A stretch of DNA of 64,000 nucleotides. It comes from Trogon surrucura. Lineage: Eukaryota; Chordata; Aves; Trogoniformes; Trogonidae. Numbering within the stretch: position 1 is the stretch's first letter; every line of letters starts with the position of its first letter. The stretch spans positions 3,277,803 to 3,341,802 of the forward strand of contig CM036620.1 of assembly GCA_020746105.1 (NCBI GenBank), in the 5' to 3' direction. Below are positions 49,331-61,800 of the stretch, piece after piece. Position numbers and translations under genes: made by a program. The notes below the pieces were generated by a model. That model worked only from the letters and a program-made list of their open reading frames with translations, made no database searches and was not told the origin of the DNA.

Positions 49331-52300
49331 GCTTAGATCAGTGGGGGTTTGTATATGGTTTTTTATTTAATCACCACCTCGTTTTAGCTCGGCAAAACAC
49401 CCGCGGCACAACAAGCTGTGCAAAAAGCAGGTACCTCATAAGCCTCGGTATTTGGTCACGCTTTCACCAGCTCTTATTCTCTCCATCTTCATTACTTGTT
49501 TGGGGTTTTTTGTTTGTTTTTCTTTTGTATTTCAGTCCTGAAAATTCATTTACTGCTAAACTGAACACGAACAAAAGAAATACTGCTGGCTTTGTTTGGT
49601 TCGTGCGAAGGGGAGCAACTCCAGCAGCAAGACACCGTCTCAATCTCCAAATAACAGAGGAAAGAGCTGCCTAGCCCACACGTACCATGTTTTCTTTAAA
49701 AATCCTAATCCCAAATCGCAATCCAGGGAGAGCTGCCCTGACACCCCTCCTCGACCAGCCCAGCCCAGAGTGCTGAGCCCGCCCGGCTCCAGCTCCCCGT
49801 CATCTTGCGACACGCGACAAGAAAGGAGATTTTTGGGAGGGTTTTTAGCACTAACACGCAGCAGGCTGTGCAAAAACCAGGGTTACAGCTGGACAGGTTG
49901 TGTTACTGTAGGCACATAAGCAACAGTGTGTGTAAAGTCTCTCACAAGCACCCTCTGGGCTGCTGGATGCCTTCAATTCAGCCTATTTCTGTAGTTTTTA
50001 TTGAAGAAGGACGGCAAAGCGTGGCCAAACCAGGCAGGGAAGGGCTGCCTCTTGGACTGAGACCGCTCTGGCCACATAAATACATTCAGCTGCAGAACAC
50101 AAATGATGTTTGTTTAGTAACACTTTGCTAGTAAACGCCTGTAATACACCAGAACTGTATTTTGTTGACATGCAGAGGCACAAGTTCTGTAGGAACACAG
50201 CCAGACTTGAATGCTGGGCCACAGTCAGTATTCATCACCTCTAGAAGTTATATAAGGGAAAAACATCAGTTCTTAATGTGAATCAAGCCCAAATGTAAAC
50301 ACTGCCTTAGTTGCATAAAGCGCGGAGAATTCTGGTGACCAGGTTTCTAGGTATGTCCCTACTATGCCCTAATTTAAAGCATGGGCTATCCTAGGGAAAT
50401 TTCCCTCAGTTTTCCTGTTTTGCAGACGACAATTCGCTGCTTGTGTTAATATTCAGGATTTGTGTGGAGTGAGTATGAAATGCTGCCTGTCTTGGTTTGC
50501 CTGCTTCTCGTAATTACCGTTCTAAACAACACGACAGTGGCCAAGTTATAGAAATGACGGATCAGGCTTGACACATTAAATGTTTTGATGCTCTGTGTTT
50601 GACCCATTTTATAGGTAACCTTTACAAAAGATCTTGTGTATAAACTCACAACCAGCAGGCCCTAGAATGTAAACACCCTCCACTAGATTTAATCTTGAGG
50701 AAAGCATCTGACGTGAATCCCTTGTGACCATCAGTTGCCCAAGGGCTCTGATAAAAAAAAAAAAAGCAAATTGTTAAGTCGGATGACTAGATTTTCACAG
50801 CGCTTGCCTCACGTGGCACGGCATGGCAGAGCAGACTGTAGGCACAGCATGTTGCTAAAACCATGTGAGGACTTACTGAGAGCTAGGTTAAAAAACTCTA
50901 CTGCAATATCCTGCACAAAACCAGCATCACAGGGTGAGTGCATCCCTCTTCTGCTCCCCTTTGCTGGGTCTAGGTGCTGTAACAGCAAGAGTTTGATTTC
51001 TTTCCAAACCGAGGAAAAGTGCAGCCCAGCTCTCTAGGGCCAAGGCTACAACGCGAGCAGGAGGCTGCAGAACGTTGATTTATATCTGCCTTTTTTCCTG
51101 AGAGGTCCCTCAGAAACTGGCTGAAAACGGAAGGTAAAGATTTAAGGAATGCTGACTCAGGAGAAATGCTATGCTCCAACTGCAACGTGCCAGCACAACG
51201 TAACACAACTGGCAATGAGGCACCCCCGTGCTTTTGCACAACTAACTTTTACTTTGAACTGGGAACATGTCTAAAGTGCAACTGCTTTGTCCTTAACTAG
51301 TTTTTTTTCCACCTGGAAAAACGTGCTGTAGTGTTTAGTCCTTGCTGCAGTTGCAAGGGGAAATACCTGAGCTCTGGGGTGCACAAGACACTGCATTTTG
51401 GGGTAGCAATGGAAATCACACTTGCTCTATCTTACCTCACTGGCTTTCTCCACTGCAGCCACCCACCTACAGGCTCAGATCTAAAAATCTCATGTAGCCA
51501 GATCTAAAATTCATATTTCTTTTAGTAACTTTACAACGACCAGGCACTAAGTGCAAAATTCTGTCCATGATATTCCTGTCCCATGAAATCATATTGTCAC
51601 CCAGAGATATTACTTTCCATTATAGTTTTAAAAACCCAAGAGATGGGCAAGATGACATAAGGAGCAATGAGTAAGTTCCCCTTTTTGCCAAAGGCACCAA
51701 GAAGTAAAACCCGGCCAACGTCTAGTTACCTTTACATACATTTCAGGATGTGCTTTCATGCAACTCAGTAAACCCTGCAGTCAGGAGAGCAATTTTTGAA
51801 CAAAGCAAGTTGTGCAATGACACTTTCCTTAATGATAAACTTACCAGTTCCAACAGAAATAAGAACTTTAACTAAATTTTCACCTGAAGATGTAAGCTGT
51901 TATAAAAATGTTGGTAACTATCATTTCCCTCATTAGCTGATGCTAGTGTGTACAGTACATAGGACCTTCATCATCAACCCCTGAACTCGCTGGACCGCAG
52001 AGCCACACCAAACATCTGAATTTCCTCCAAACCACCGAGAACCCTTAGCCTCAAATTTTTTAGCTGGCAAGCTGACAGAAGAAACTCTTTTCCACGCTCT
52101 TCAGTAAAGCTCTGTACACCACCACCACCACAGGGCTGGCCAGCTGCCCGTCACTTGGCAACACTTGACTTGCAGCGTATCGCCAGCACTCGGCGTGACG
52201 ATTGCTGTCACTCGTGCATCCCCCGTGTGGGTGAAGGCAGACGGATCTTGCAACGTCCACAGACCCCAAGGTGCTCCCCCTGAAATCCGTGCTGGTTCTG

Positions 52301-52796
52301 GGAGTGAATAGGGGAACCCTGTTTGGGTGAGAGGCTCTTCCTGACCTGAGGGTGGACTGCAGGACTTGCTTTTTCAGGAAAGAATTTACTTAATTGAAAA
52401 CGGGCTGTTTGCAAAGGCCTGCCAGATTTGCCAGGTCTTTTTGATTTGTTTTGGAAAGCGTAGGACAGAACGATGGCTGCAGAAAAAAATCCAACCTAAA
52501 TTAAAACAACTTTTAAATATAATAAGCTAAAGTACTGTGTAGTTTTGGTGGGTTTTTTTAGGACAAATTGAGTGTTTTGTTTGGCGTGAAATGGCTCCCC
52601 CCACTGTTTTCTCAAAACAATCATTCTTGAGTGATCCCCAAAACACTTTTCCCTCCAATTTTGTCTCTAATTTTGTTTTTCATTTAGGTATTAAAGTATA
52701 AAAATCAGTATAAAAACCTGCTTCAGGTTCTCATGAAATGCTATATGAGCCTGAACAACATTCAGGCTCAGAAGTAATGAAAAAGATATAACAGAA
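49331..52796. other. Intergenic sequence
   Basis: About 3.5 kb of unique-looking sequence. GC content is somewhat raised up to about 49,860 and then falls. I see no exon, RNA gene or repeat family. Confidence 0.55.
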
Positions 52797-53795
52797 TGAC
52801 ACAGAATCATGGAATGGTCAGGATTGGAAGGGACCCCTGAAGAGCATCTCGTCCAAGGCTCCTGCCAGAGCAGGATCACCTAGGGTAGAGCAGAACACAG
52901 GAACACATCCAAGCGGACGTGTCTCCAGAGACTCCACAACCTTTCTGGGCAGCCTGTTCCAGTGTTCCATTACCCTCATGGTAAAGAACTATTTCCTTAT
53001 ATTTAGGTTGAACCTCCCATTTTCCAGTTTGTGTGCTGTCACTGGACACCACTGAGAAGAGCCTGGCCCATCTTCCTGACACTTACCCTTTCGATGTTTG
53101 TAAGCACCGATGAGATCCCCCTCAGCCTCTTCTTCTCCAGGCTAATCAGACCCAGCTCTCTCCTAGGGCAGATGCTTCAGTCCCCTCATCACCTCACTGA
53201 CCCCACAGTGGACTCTCTCCAGTAATTCCTTGTCCTTCTTAAACTGAGAGGCCCAGAACTGGACGCAGTACACCAGGTGATGCCTCACTAGCGCAGAGCA
53301 GAGGGAGGAAATAATCTCCCTCGACTGGCCAGAGTCTTCTCGGTGCCCCCCAGGATGCCACTGGCCTTCTTGGCCACAAGGGGACGCTGTTGGATCACGG
53401 TCAGCCTGTTGCCCACCAGGACTCCCAGGTCCTTCTCCCCAGAGCCAGTCTCTAACCCCAACCTGTATCGATCCATGGGGTTATTCTTCCCCAGATGCAG
53501 TACCCTACACTTGCCCTTGTTGAACCTCATTAGGTTCCTCCCTGGCCAACTCTCCAGCCTGTCCAGGTCACGCTGAATGGCAGCACAGCCCTCTGGTGTG
53601 TCAGCCACTCCTCTCAGCTGGGTATCATTGGCAAAGTTGCTGAGGGTACCCTCTGCCCTTTGTCCAGGTCACTGACGAACACAGTGAACAGGGCTGGACC
53701 CAGTACTGACCCCTGAGGGGCACCACTAGCCACAGGCCTCCAGCTAGACTCTGCCCCACTCACCAGAAGTCTCTGGTCCCTCTCCTTCAGCCACT
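52797..53795 (-). mobile_element. CR1 LINE, 3' kilobase with reverse-transcriptase remnant
   Basis: The plus strand starts CACAGAATCATGGAATGG and runs as reverse-complement CR1 for about 1 kb. On the minus strand 53,288-53,608 is still open and encodes the CR1 ORF2 C-terminal part, with recognisable NLMRFNKGKCRVLHLGKNNP and EKDLGVLVGNRLT. It is 5'-truncated, as is usual for this LINE, and carries gaps relative to a full CR1. It lies about 1.1 kb beyond the end of the SHROOM3 3' UTR, in the same sense as SHROOM3. Confidence 0.92.
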
Positions 53796-54933
53796 GTCAT
53801 CACAGGCAATGGGCTTGCTGCTTCTAAAAACATTACAAAACCAGTTAGATTTTCTTTTGGGTATTGGAGAATCAGTGCTCGGTCAGATAGAAGGGCACTG
53901 GCGTTTTCTTTAGTCTGCCAAGCTGCCAGTAAAAAAACTGTGATGTGAGCTATTAGAAAAGGGTCTCTAAAACCAGCACTGAAAGCAATGAACGTTCCAA
54001 TTCTCAGTCACATGCTACAGTTGAAATTCAAACCAAATGGACTTAAAAACTACATGATTAAAACCTCTGCTGTGGTGCTGGTGGCAAGATAGGATGGGAT
54101 GAACAATGTAACACCCTGGAGAAAGAAGCTTGAACCAATGCTGCTGCAGCAGGAAATCTGTGCAAGGTTAGATGAGAGGTGACCAGAAACTGGCTCCCTG
54201 GCCACAGTGGTGATGTGTTCAGGCAGCTTCTAGCCAATTTGTTTAAAGGGTGATGCAGCTTATTAGAGAAGAAAGCACATTCCACACGGAAAAAGGCAGT
54301 TTGCCCCATTCTGCTTTGCTGACTAAAAACTGGCAGCAATCCTCCAACACTTGGTAAGTTGATATGATAAAGTTCCGTCAGGCAAATTTAGTTACTCCAG
54401 ATCTTTACGGTAGGCTGCTGTCTGTCTAACCAGGGTGCACCAACTTGATCCCTGCAAGTGCATGATTTCTGTGGGTAGCGAGTATGGGGTTTCGATTCAA
54501 TGCCTCTTCCAGCCTGTAAAATAATCTCTGATGAAGTGGGTTCAGAAAAATGAGGTATTTCTGTATGAAAAAAGTCCTAGTGTACGTCACCCCTGGACAA
54601 AAAGAGGCCTATAAATAATGTCATTAATGATCCCTCTCACATCTCACCGTAACGCATTCAGGCTGCAACAGTTAGTCCTTGAGTTAGATTATTCAAAACA
54701 AAGTCAGACTCCCCTCACGCTCCTGCAGTGAGGCCAGACCTATGTTTGTCATGTTAACTTGGACTCCTGAGGTGCAAGTTCTTGTAAAAGCGTGTGTAAA
54801 AATCCAGAATGAGAGGATCACAAGATCCACAAGAGGGAAGACTGTATTTTCCTGGTCAAAATCTCTTTCTCAAGGCCACTTAATGGTATATTTATCATGT
54901 GTTGAAACAGGTTGAAGCTTCTTCTGGTAGCCC
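53796..54933. other. Sequence between the CR1 and the SHROOM3 3' end
   Basis: About 1.1 kb with no recognisable element. The SHROOM3 3' UTR might extend into it if a poly(A) site beyond 54,934 is used. Confidence 0.5.
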
Positions 54934-55538
54934 TTTATTATATTAAAAAACAACAACAGCCACAAAACCACAAAGAGATGTTCCAAGCTAATGTATGACT
55001 ATCTTTGGGGTTCCCTCTTTTTGTTAAGGTTTTCACAAAATACAAAATTAAATGTCTTTTCTACATACAGAACAAAGTAGAATCAAGTAACTGATTATGT
55101 ACAAAAACTTACACATTCTGTCTTGTTCTTTAAAAAATATAAATATCAATAATGTTCAGTAGAATGGGTTGGTTTTATTTTTAAGGCTTCATTCTTTTAG
55201 ATCCTTCATCATTTAATGAGGTGCCAGTTAGGCAGGAAAGGGAGGGAAGAGAGGAGGTGATGATTTTATTAAAGGTAACGTGTTTAATTCTTGCGAGACT
55301 CTTCCTCATCTCTGGCAGGAGGATACTTCCCTCCACATTGCCTTAAGTTTCCAGGAAGCAGAGGTGGAAGGAAAGGAAAATAAAACCTTTATTATTGCTT
55401 TTTTTTTTATTTTCCTTCATGAAAATCTTTTTCTAAACCTGTCTCCCACTCGTCGTCTTTGTAGAGAACCATCTGCCGAGCACTTGAATTAAACAGACTC
55501 GAGCAGGAGGACTGTCTCCCAGGTCTATCCAGGAAAGG
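54934..55538 (-). other. SHROOM3: SHROOM3 3' UTR with candidate poly(A) signals
   Basis: On the minus strand, AATAAA occurs after the SHROOM3 stop codon at 55,393-55,388, 55,270-55,265, 55,179-55,174 and 54,939-54,934. Any of these could end the mRNA; I chose the most distal as the outer limit. The region is AT-rich and repeat-free, which fits a 3' UTR. Real cleavage sites cannot be decided from sequence alone. Confidence 0.5.
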
Positions 55539-55898
55539 TTAGAGTGAAGAAGAGACCACTGGAGGTGTTTTACCACCGACCCCGGCGGAGGTAGCAAGTG
55601 CTGCAGCGAGGGCAGCTGCTGCTGTTGCATCCCTGGGCGTGAAGTCTGTGGGGAGGCTTTCCATCAGGCACTTGAGCTGTTCCTGACCCAGTTTGATTTT
55701 ATCGTCTAGCTCTCGCTGCTCTATGAGGAGCGCGGACTTCATCTTTACAAAGTGCTGGTAATCCTGGAGCTGTTCCTCAGAGAGGTAGTTGCCCAGGATC
55801 TCCAAGACCACCCGTTCTCGACGGTCAAGGTTTTCCTTCAGTTCGCGGGCATCTTCGTGCTGGCCAGCCAGCAGTTTCCTCTTCTCGTTCAGCGAACT
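55539..55898 (-). CDS. SHROOM3: SHROOM3 last coding exon, ASD2 second half and C-terminus
   Basis: A 360-nt exon (119 codons plus TAA at 55,541-55,539) follows the acceptor TCTGGTGTGTGCAG. It encodes [40 protein letters not shown] and [20 protein letters not shown], then [20 protein letters not shown], completing the ASD2 core. After that the tail is alanine-rich ([17 protein letters not shown]) and unlike the mammalian tail, but it ends S-S-L, compatible with a class I PDZ ligand. Confidence 0.96.
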   Translation of the reverse strand, partial: SSLNEKRKLLAGQHEDARELKENLDRRERVVLEILGNYLSEEQLQDYQHFVKMKSALLIEQRELDDKIKLGQEQLKCLMESLPTDFTPRDATAAAALAAALATSAGVGGKTPPVVSSSL

Positions 55899-58800
55899 CT
55901 GCACACACCAGAGAGAGCGCTTCAGTATCAGCAGCACCAAACTCACCGATCCCCCCTCTCTTGTCCTCCCGACACCGCGTTTGCCACCTCTGGGGGCGGC
56001 AGGATGGCTGCTAAGCCCCCAGACACACAGTCTGGGGGAAGAGGATAAATTCCTCTTTATGGATTGAATGTGAATCCCACTAAATCAGACTCTGTCCTAG
56101 TCAACGAGTGGGGCAGAAAGTGCTCCAAGAAAGTCAGCAGAATGTGCTCGAGAGCAACAGCTACTAGGAAAATCTGGCTTTGTCTCTCATAGTCACCCAC
56201 AGAACGTTAAAGTGTGGCTTCAGACTGAGGCAAAAGGCAGCGGGTTGTTGCACAACGCACACCACCACACAGCCTTTCCTCCAGCCACGGGTCACAGACA
56301 CGCTATTCCGAACACGGCCATTGTAGTTTGAGAAAAAAGCTGCAGGGTGTGACACATTTAGACAAGATTCCCAGGGAGAGAACCACATTTGCTACTGCTT
56401 CTACATCAGCGCTACACCACCTGTCTTCCTGAGAGCCTTTGGAGGTCCCAGCTACACAAGTGCACTCTTGTGACTGCTGTTGTCCCACGCTCTGAAAAAG
56501 GTCGAGACACTACAGCTGCGCAGATACGTACCCGCTCTTCACTGTTGGCATTTTCCCCCAGACTGCTCAGAACATTCTCTACACGGGCCAGGCGTCCCGA
56601 GAGGGAGAGCAAGAGGTTCACCACCTTATCCAAATCGCCGATGAACATCTTGTATTTGTCAAACTCGTTAGGTTTGCATAACGTGCTGATCAACAGCTCC
56701 ACCTCCTCTCCAAGAGCATTATTCATCTTAATGTCTGCAAGCAGGCCCTCCTTGGCTTCCTTCAGGATTTCCAGTTTGTGGGTCAAGCTCCCGATGAGCT
56801 CAGCCTGTCAGAAGGGAAACACATTGCCACATCGGTCATGACTGTGATCACCCTGGTCGTACGGATGATGACAAGAGAATATGTCTGTGGTTTCTTTGGA
56901 GCAGGGTGAAGTCAGCACAGCTGACAGAGAGGACATGAAGGAAGAAACAGAGAAAACTCCAAAATTGCCCATCTAGGCGATAATCTGAGTATCCGACCAG
57001 ATTGAACGAAGACATATTTGTTTTACCATCTTTTTATAAAAGAGACATCTGATTTAGCGTACCATGTTCTGATACCCAGCTATCTACATCTGAAAGATGT
57101 AGGTTCCTTGAAGTCTCCGACTGAGAAGAGCTACAGCCACATCTCCTGCATATTCCCCAGTCCCTGCCCCAGCCTGAAATTTGCTTGAACGTTTGGTATT
57201 TTACAACCCCGAATTGTACAAAACAACAGGCAGAAAAATGAATTTAAACTGTATGAGTGGCATGACAGGAGGCTGAGCTGATGCTTACTAGTTACATACA
57301 GCTTAGCAAGGAAGAAGGAACTGCTACATATTTCCCCCTCCTATAGTACCCTGAAACTACTGACTGCTCCTTACTCGGCCTCCTCAGTGTTAAGGTGCAA
57401 GTCTCAAATTCATCTGTGACCAAAACTCCCTGCCTGTGCAGGCACAGCTGCACACAGAGAGGCACCAGGCAAGCATTTACACCAAAGATGCTCATATTTA
57501 CTTAGCTGCTGAGCAAAGACACACACCCATTTTATGAAAATGCTGGCAACTGTCTTGCTGCCAAAGAAAAAGAGGGCCCCAGGGATCAGCTACTCGAGAA
57601 ACAGCAGTGGTGCACATGTGCTGGAGATCCTAATTTCTGTTAGGATTTAGGGGAAAGACATATGCAAAAGCAGAGGTCTGTGGCCTGGGGCTTGTAATTC
57701 TTGCTTCCATTTACTTAGAACTGAGAGCGCAGAGAGCAAGAGAAGCTCTTCATGCAAGGGTTGGGGATTTTCAGCCTCTTCAGTCCATGCACTGCTGAGG
57801 TACCTTTAAATATTTGTTAATGTACTCTGCATACAAACACTTTGGGACGAAACAGAAGTAAATTATAAGATCGCCTGATAATATTCTCTCCAGGTCTTCT
57901 TTCTGTCAAAACTGACGGTTATTTCACAGGATAAAGCATCTTCAAACCCAGGTCAGGCAGGGGGTTGCCCTGAATTGGCCCTTATCCCCAAGGGTGACCT
58001 GTCAGAGTGGGGTTCAAAAGGCTGGTTTCACAGATGGGAAGTTAACAGCACTTTTGGGATGGACACCACTAGATGGTACACTCCACGTGCATCCTCTGGT
58101 GGCTGCACTACCGCCTACTGGCAGCTTCATGGGTATGCAAAGGTGCAATGAAGGGTGAGTAATATTCTCTTAAAACGAACGTCAGCTACCAGGCCCATGC
58201 TAGAATGACTGCTGAGTCACACCATTCGTTGGCATTCCAGTTCAGGGGGAGAAGAGAGCAAAGGTGGTACTAAATCCCACCTGCTAGGACAGTGGACAAC
58301 CGAAACTCCTTTCCTTGGATTCCCCCCTCAGTAGGACAGGTAGCACCCAGGGACAAGAACCAACACCCGCCCTCCCCTGTGCCTTTGATGCTCAACCTGA
58401 GATTCTCACCGGTTGATTGCTGGACCAAATCCTGAGGAGCAATAGAAGAGATCTGTTTTCAACGACTACGATACCATGGGAGAAAACTACAGGACAACTC
58501 TATGGGTGTGACACAAAGTCCAGCATTAACCTTGATAGCTTTTCAGAAGGACTGAGCTGCTCAGAACTGGCAGTTGTTGTCCCCTGCCCTTAGCCAAGGT
58601 GCAGGCCTGCTGGGAGTGATGTACCTTTGTTCTGAAGGCATGGCAGCTGGACAGGGACTGCGAAATACTTGTTTTGTGTTCATTAATCAGTGACTCTCCT
58701 GAGATCCCAAATGCCAACCAGTATAGCCCCTCTGCATACTTACAATGGAGAAGAGCTTGGTTTATCCAAATGATCTCTCGGAGTAGCTGCCTTCTCAGAT

Positions 58801-61800
58801 AATGCGTATGCAAATGCTTTGTCACACAGACCATGAACAAACACGCCAGGCAAATCTTGCTATCTGGGCCTAATCACTCCCCTCTATTTCTGTTTTTCCA
58901 TGCAAATGTAACCTTTGAGGCCTGGGACTTGTCCTCCATGGCAGGCTCACATCTACTTGCAAGCCTGTCAGATGCTTGCAGCATGTTTGTCAACTCCTTG
59001 GAGCAGCAGCCTTGTCTTGTTTGATCAGTTCTTACCTCTCCGGTCCAGCAAGCAGCTGGTTCTGAAGTGAACAGCAGCCCAAACATTGATCAAATGCTAC
59101 AGACATGGCAGCAGCTGCGATTTCCTTTGAAGCTGAGTGCTCTACAACCAATGGCTTGGGCCAGATAATTAGAAACAATAAACAAATGCCTTAGGCAAAT
59201 GCTTTTGATTAGCAACACACGCATGACCTGTCTGTGTAGACTTGCGACCCAGAATCTGTGTAGGACAACAGAAAGAAGAGCCAGCAGGCATGGCCAGTGT
59301 CTCTGAACCATTCCAGTGGCACAGCAGCTCCTAAAGACCTCACAGAATCCTACCTGGACCTCAAAAGCTCCACAACATCAGGCTAATCTACTCATTCAGC
59401 ACTCACAGAGCACTTTGATGGAGGCTCCATTCTAGCTGTCCTTGTATTAAAGCCTGGCAAGAAGCAGATTTTGCTCAGCAGGTAAAAGCAGAGAGCAGAA
59501 ACAGCAAGGCAGTATGAAAAAGAAAGGTGAGCTCTCCAAGCCTGGGCCACAGGACAGATTGCACACATGCCAACATTGCTCAGCCTCATACCTTCTCTCT
59601 GCTTTTTTACATTTGGCACAGGTATGAGGACCCAGGGAGAAAACATGGAGTTGTGCTACAGACACATGAATTCTCTGCACTTGGACAGAGAGGCTGAGTT
59701 TGGGAGCCTTCCTTTAAATCTGTGCCTGATTTCAGTGCAGGAAGAGTGAAGTGCTGTATTTACAACATACGGGACTTGCACAAATATTTGTACCCTTCAG
59801 TATGTTTCCGCTCCGGTGTCGTACTAACAGCACAGAATATGGGCTGTGCTACTCTGCCCAGTGCAACGTAGGATGTTTTAAATTTACAGGCAGGCACAGC
59901 TGCTTTTGACATGCAGGCAGTAGGTGTGTGAAGGGAGGCACAGACAGGCAGGTACTGCTGCTCCTCAGGATTTGAGAGCTTTGCAACACGCCTGTAATTA
60001 CCCGGTAACTGATGCGAGACAACCACAGGGGCAAATTAGAAGGCCCTGCAAAAGCCCTGGAAGACAGAGCACCCAAGGCTACAGCAAGAACTGCAGGGGC
60101 CGTTCCCCAGTGGAATGTAGCCACAGTGAGAGAGGAAAGTATTTCCTCCTCTCTGGCCCTGCTCTCCTTCCACCCAAGTCATCACATCGAGGTTGTGCTG
60201 CCTGAGGTGCACACAGCTTTCCACAGGTTGGTGAAACAATAAAGCAGGGGGGAAAAAAGAGTAAGCGATGCTTCTTTGGAAGCAGTGAGTGCAGACAGCA
60301 GGTAAAATGGGTAAAAACTGGCTTCAGTCAAGAGGAATATCCGCAGACGAAACCTCATGCACTCAAACAGTGCAGTCACTAGCTGGACTCTGTTCCTAAC
60401 CCGAGCTGTCCTTGTTGTCTCTCCCTTTTCCTTCCTTGCTATGGGACAGGGGCTGCCTCTGACAACCTGTACGCTCAGTATCTGGCATAATACAGGCCTG
60501 CCACCAGGTTGTTCAAGATTTCTACTCAAATTTGCAGTGAGTACTCAGCTTAACTCCATTCAATCTGGGTCACCCACTGAAGTTTCACAGGTGGCCTACA
60601 GTCCCACGTGACTTGGGACTGTAGCTGACATCAAACAGAAGTGCACTTTACTTTAGGGCTTATTATTATTCCAGGAATGTAACTAGCAAATGGTGGTGTG
60701 TGCTGAATATACCTTCTTCTCATTGATGTCCAGCAGTTCCTCTTCCTCTCCTACTTCTTCTGGCAAGTCCTTGATTTTATTCAGCAGTTCTGCTTTGGGC
60801 GCTGAAACACTGTAATAAGCAGGACAGGCGACCAGGGTTACAGGAGCTTCTTTTTCTTCTCTCCTAGAAGAAAAAGGAGGAGTTCAGTCTGAGCTCGACT
60901 TTTTCCCGTGCCTAGATCCACGGTTTTCCAGCACTCCCTCTCTGGTACCTTCCTGGCATTATTAAGCCCGAGGGAAATGACCGATTCCCGCCATCAGAGG
61001 GTGCAGCTCAGCTGCGTTCCTACCTCTCCCATGTGCAGAACTGCGCGGCTGCTCTCTTTAAATATTAATAACCCTATGCAGGATGAGATCCCTGCTGAAG
61101 GTACATCAGCACAGCTCGACTGGGATTTTACTCTCATACCTCTGTAATTGTGCCTTGGACTGAATCGCTTCAGATTACAAAAGTCAAGCTAGGAAAATCA
61201 AACAACATCTCCAGAGAGGGTTCAGTTCCTGCCCCGTCACAAGCTCAGCATCGTTTTCTACACAGCCCAGAGAGGTGAGCTGCAAGGCCACACATATGGC
61301 CAAGCTCATGAGAAAGGGCATTCAGCAATCCTCATGCCTGGGAACTGAGAAACTCACTCTCTGCCAGCTTCCACCTCTTATAAGGCTGTGGATAAATTCA
61401 GCTCAGGCTTGTCCTTAAAAGCAAGCAAGCAGCAAGTTCTGCTACGACATTAGCAGTGCTTACGTGTCATCTTCAACTACTGTCCTGATGGTTCTCTTCT
61501 GCGTCATCTTCCTTTTCATGTTGTTCTCCTTCAGCAAGCTGGTTCCACTGGGGAAAAGCCCTTCCATTAAGTCCATGGTTGTCTTCATTTTGGAATCTGG
61601 ATCCAGGATATCAGCCAGAGACTTGTCTTTATGGACAATTTCTTTTGCTAGAGCCTCTGACTTAATATCCTCTGGGGTCTTGTTCTTTGTCTTCACTGGA
61701 GATGCTGAGCTGATTATCACAGAGTCTGGGCTCCCGTTTTCTGTCTCTCCAGTGATGACCTCTCTGTGGTTACCTTCAGGCTGAGTTATGAGCTGTCTGT

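Noticed and set aside
53288-53608. A 106-codon minus-strand ORF resembling reverse transcriptase
   Set aside because: It is the ORF2 C-terminal remnant of a truncated CR1 LINE and not a separate gene.
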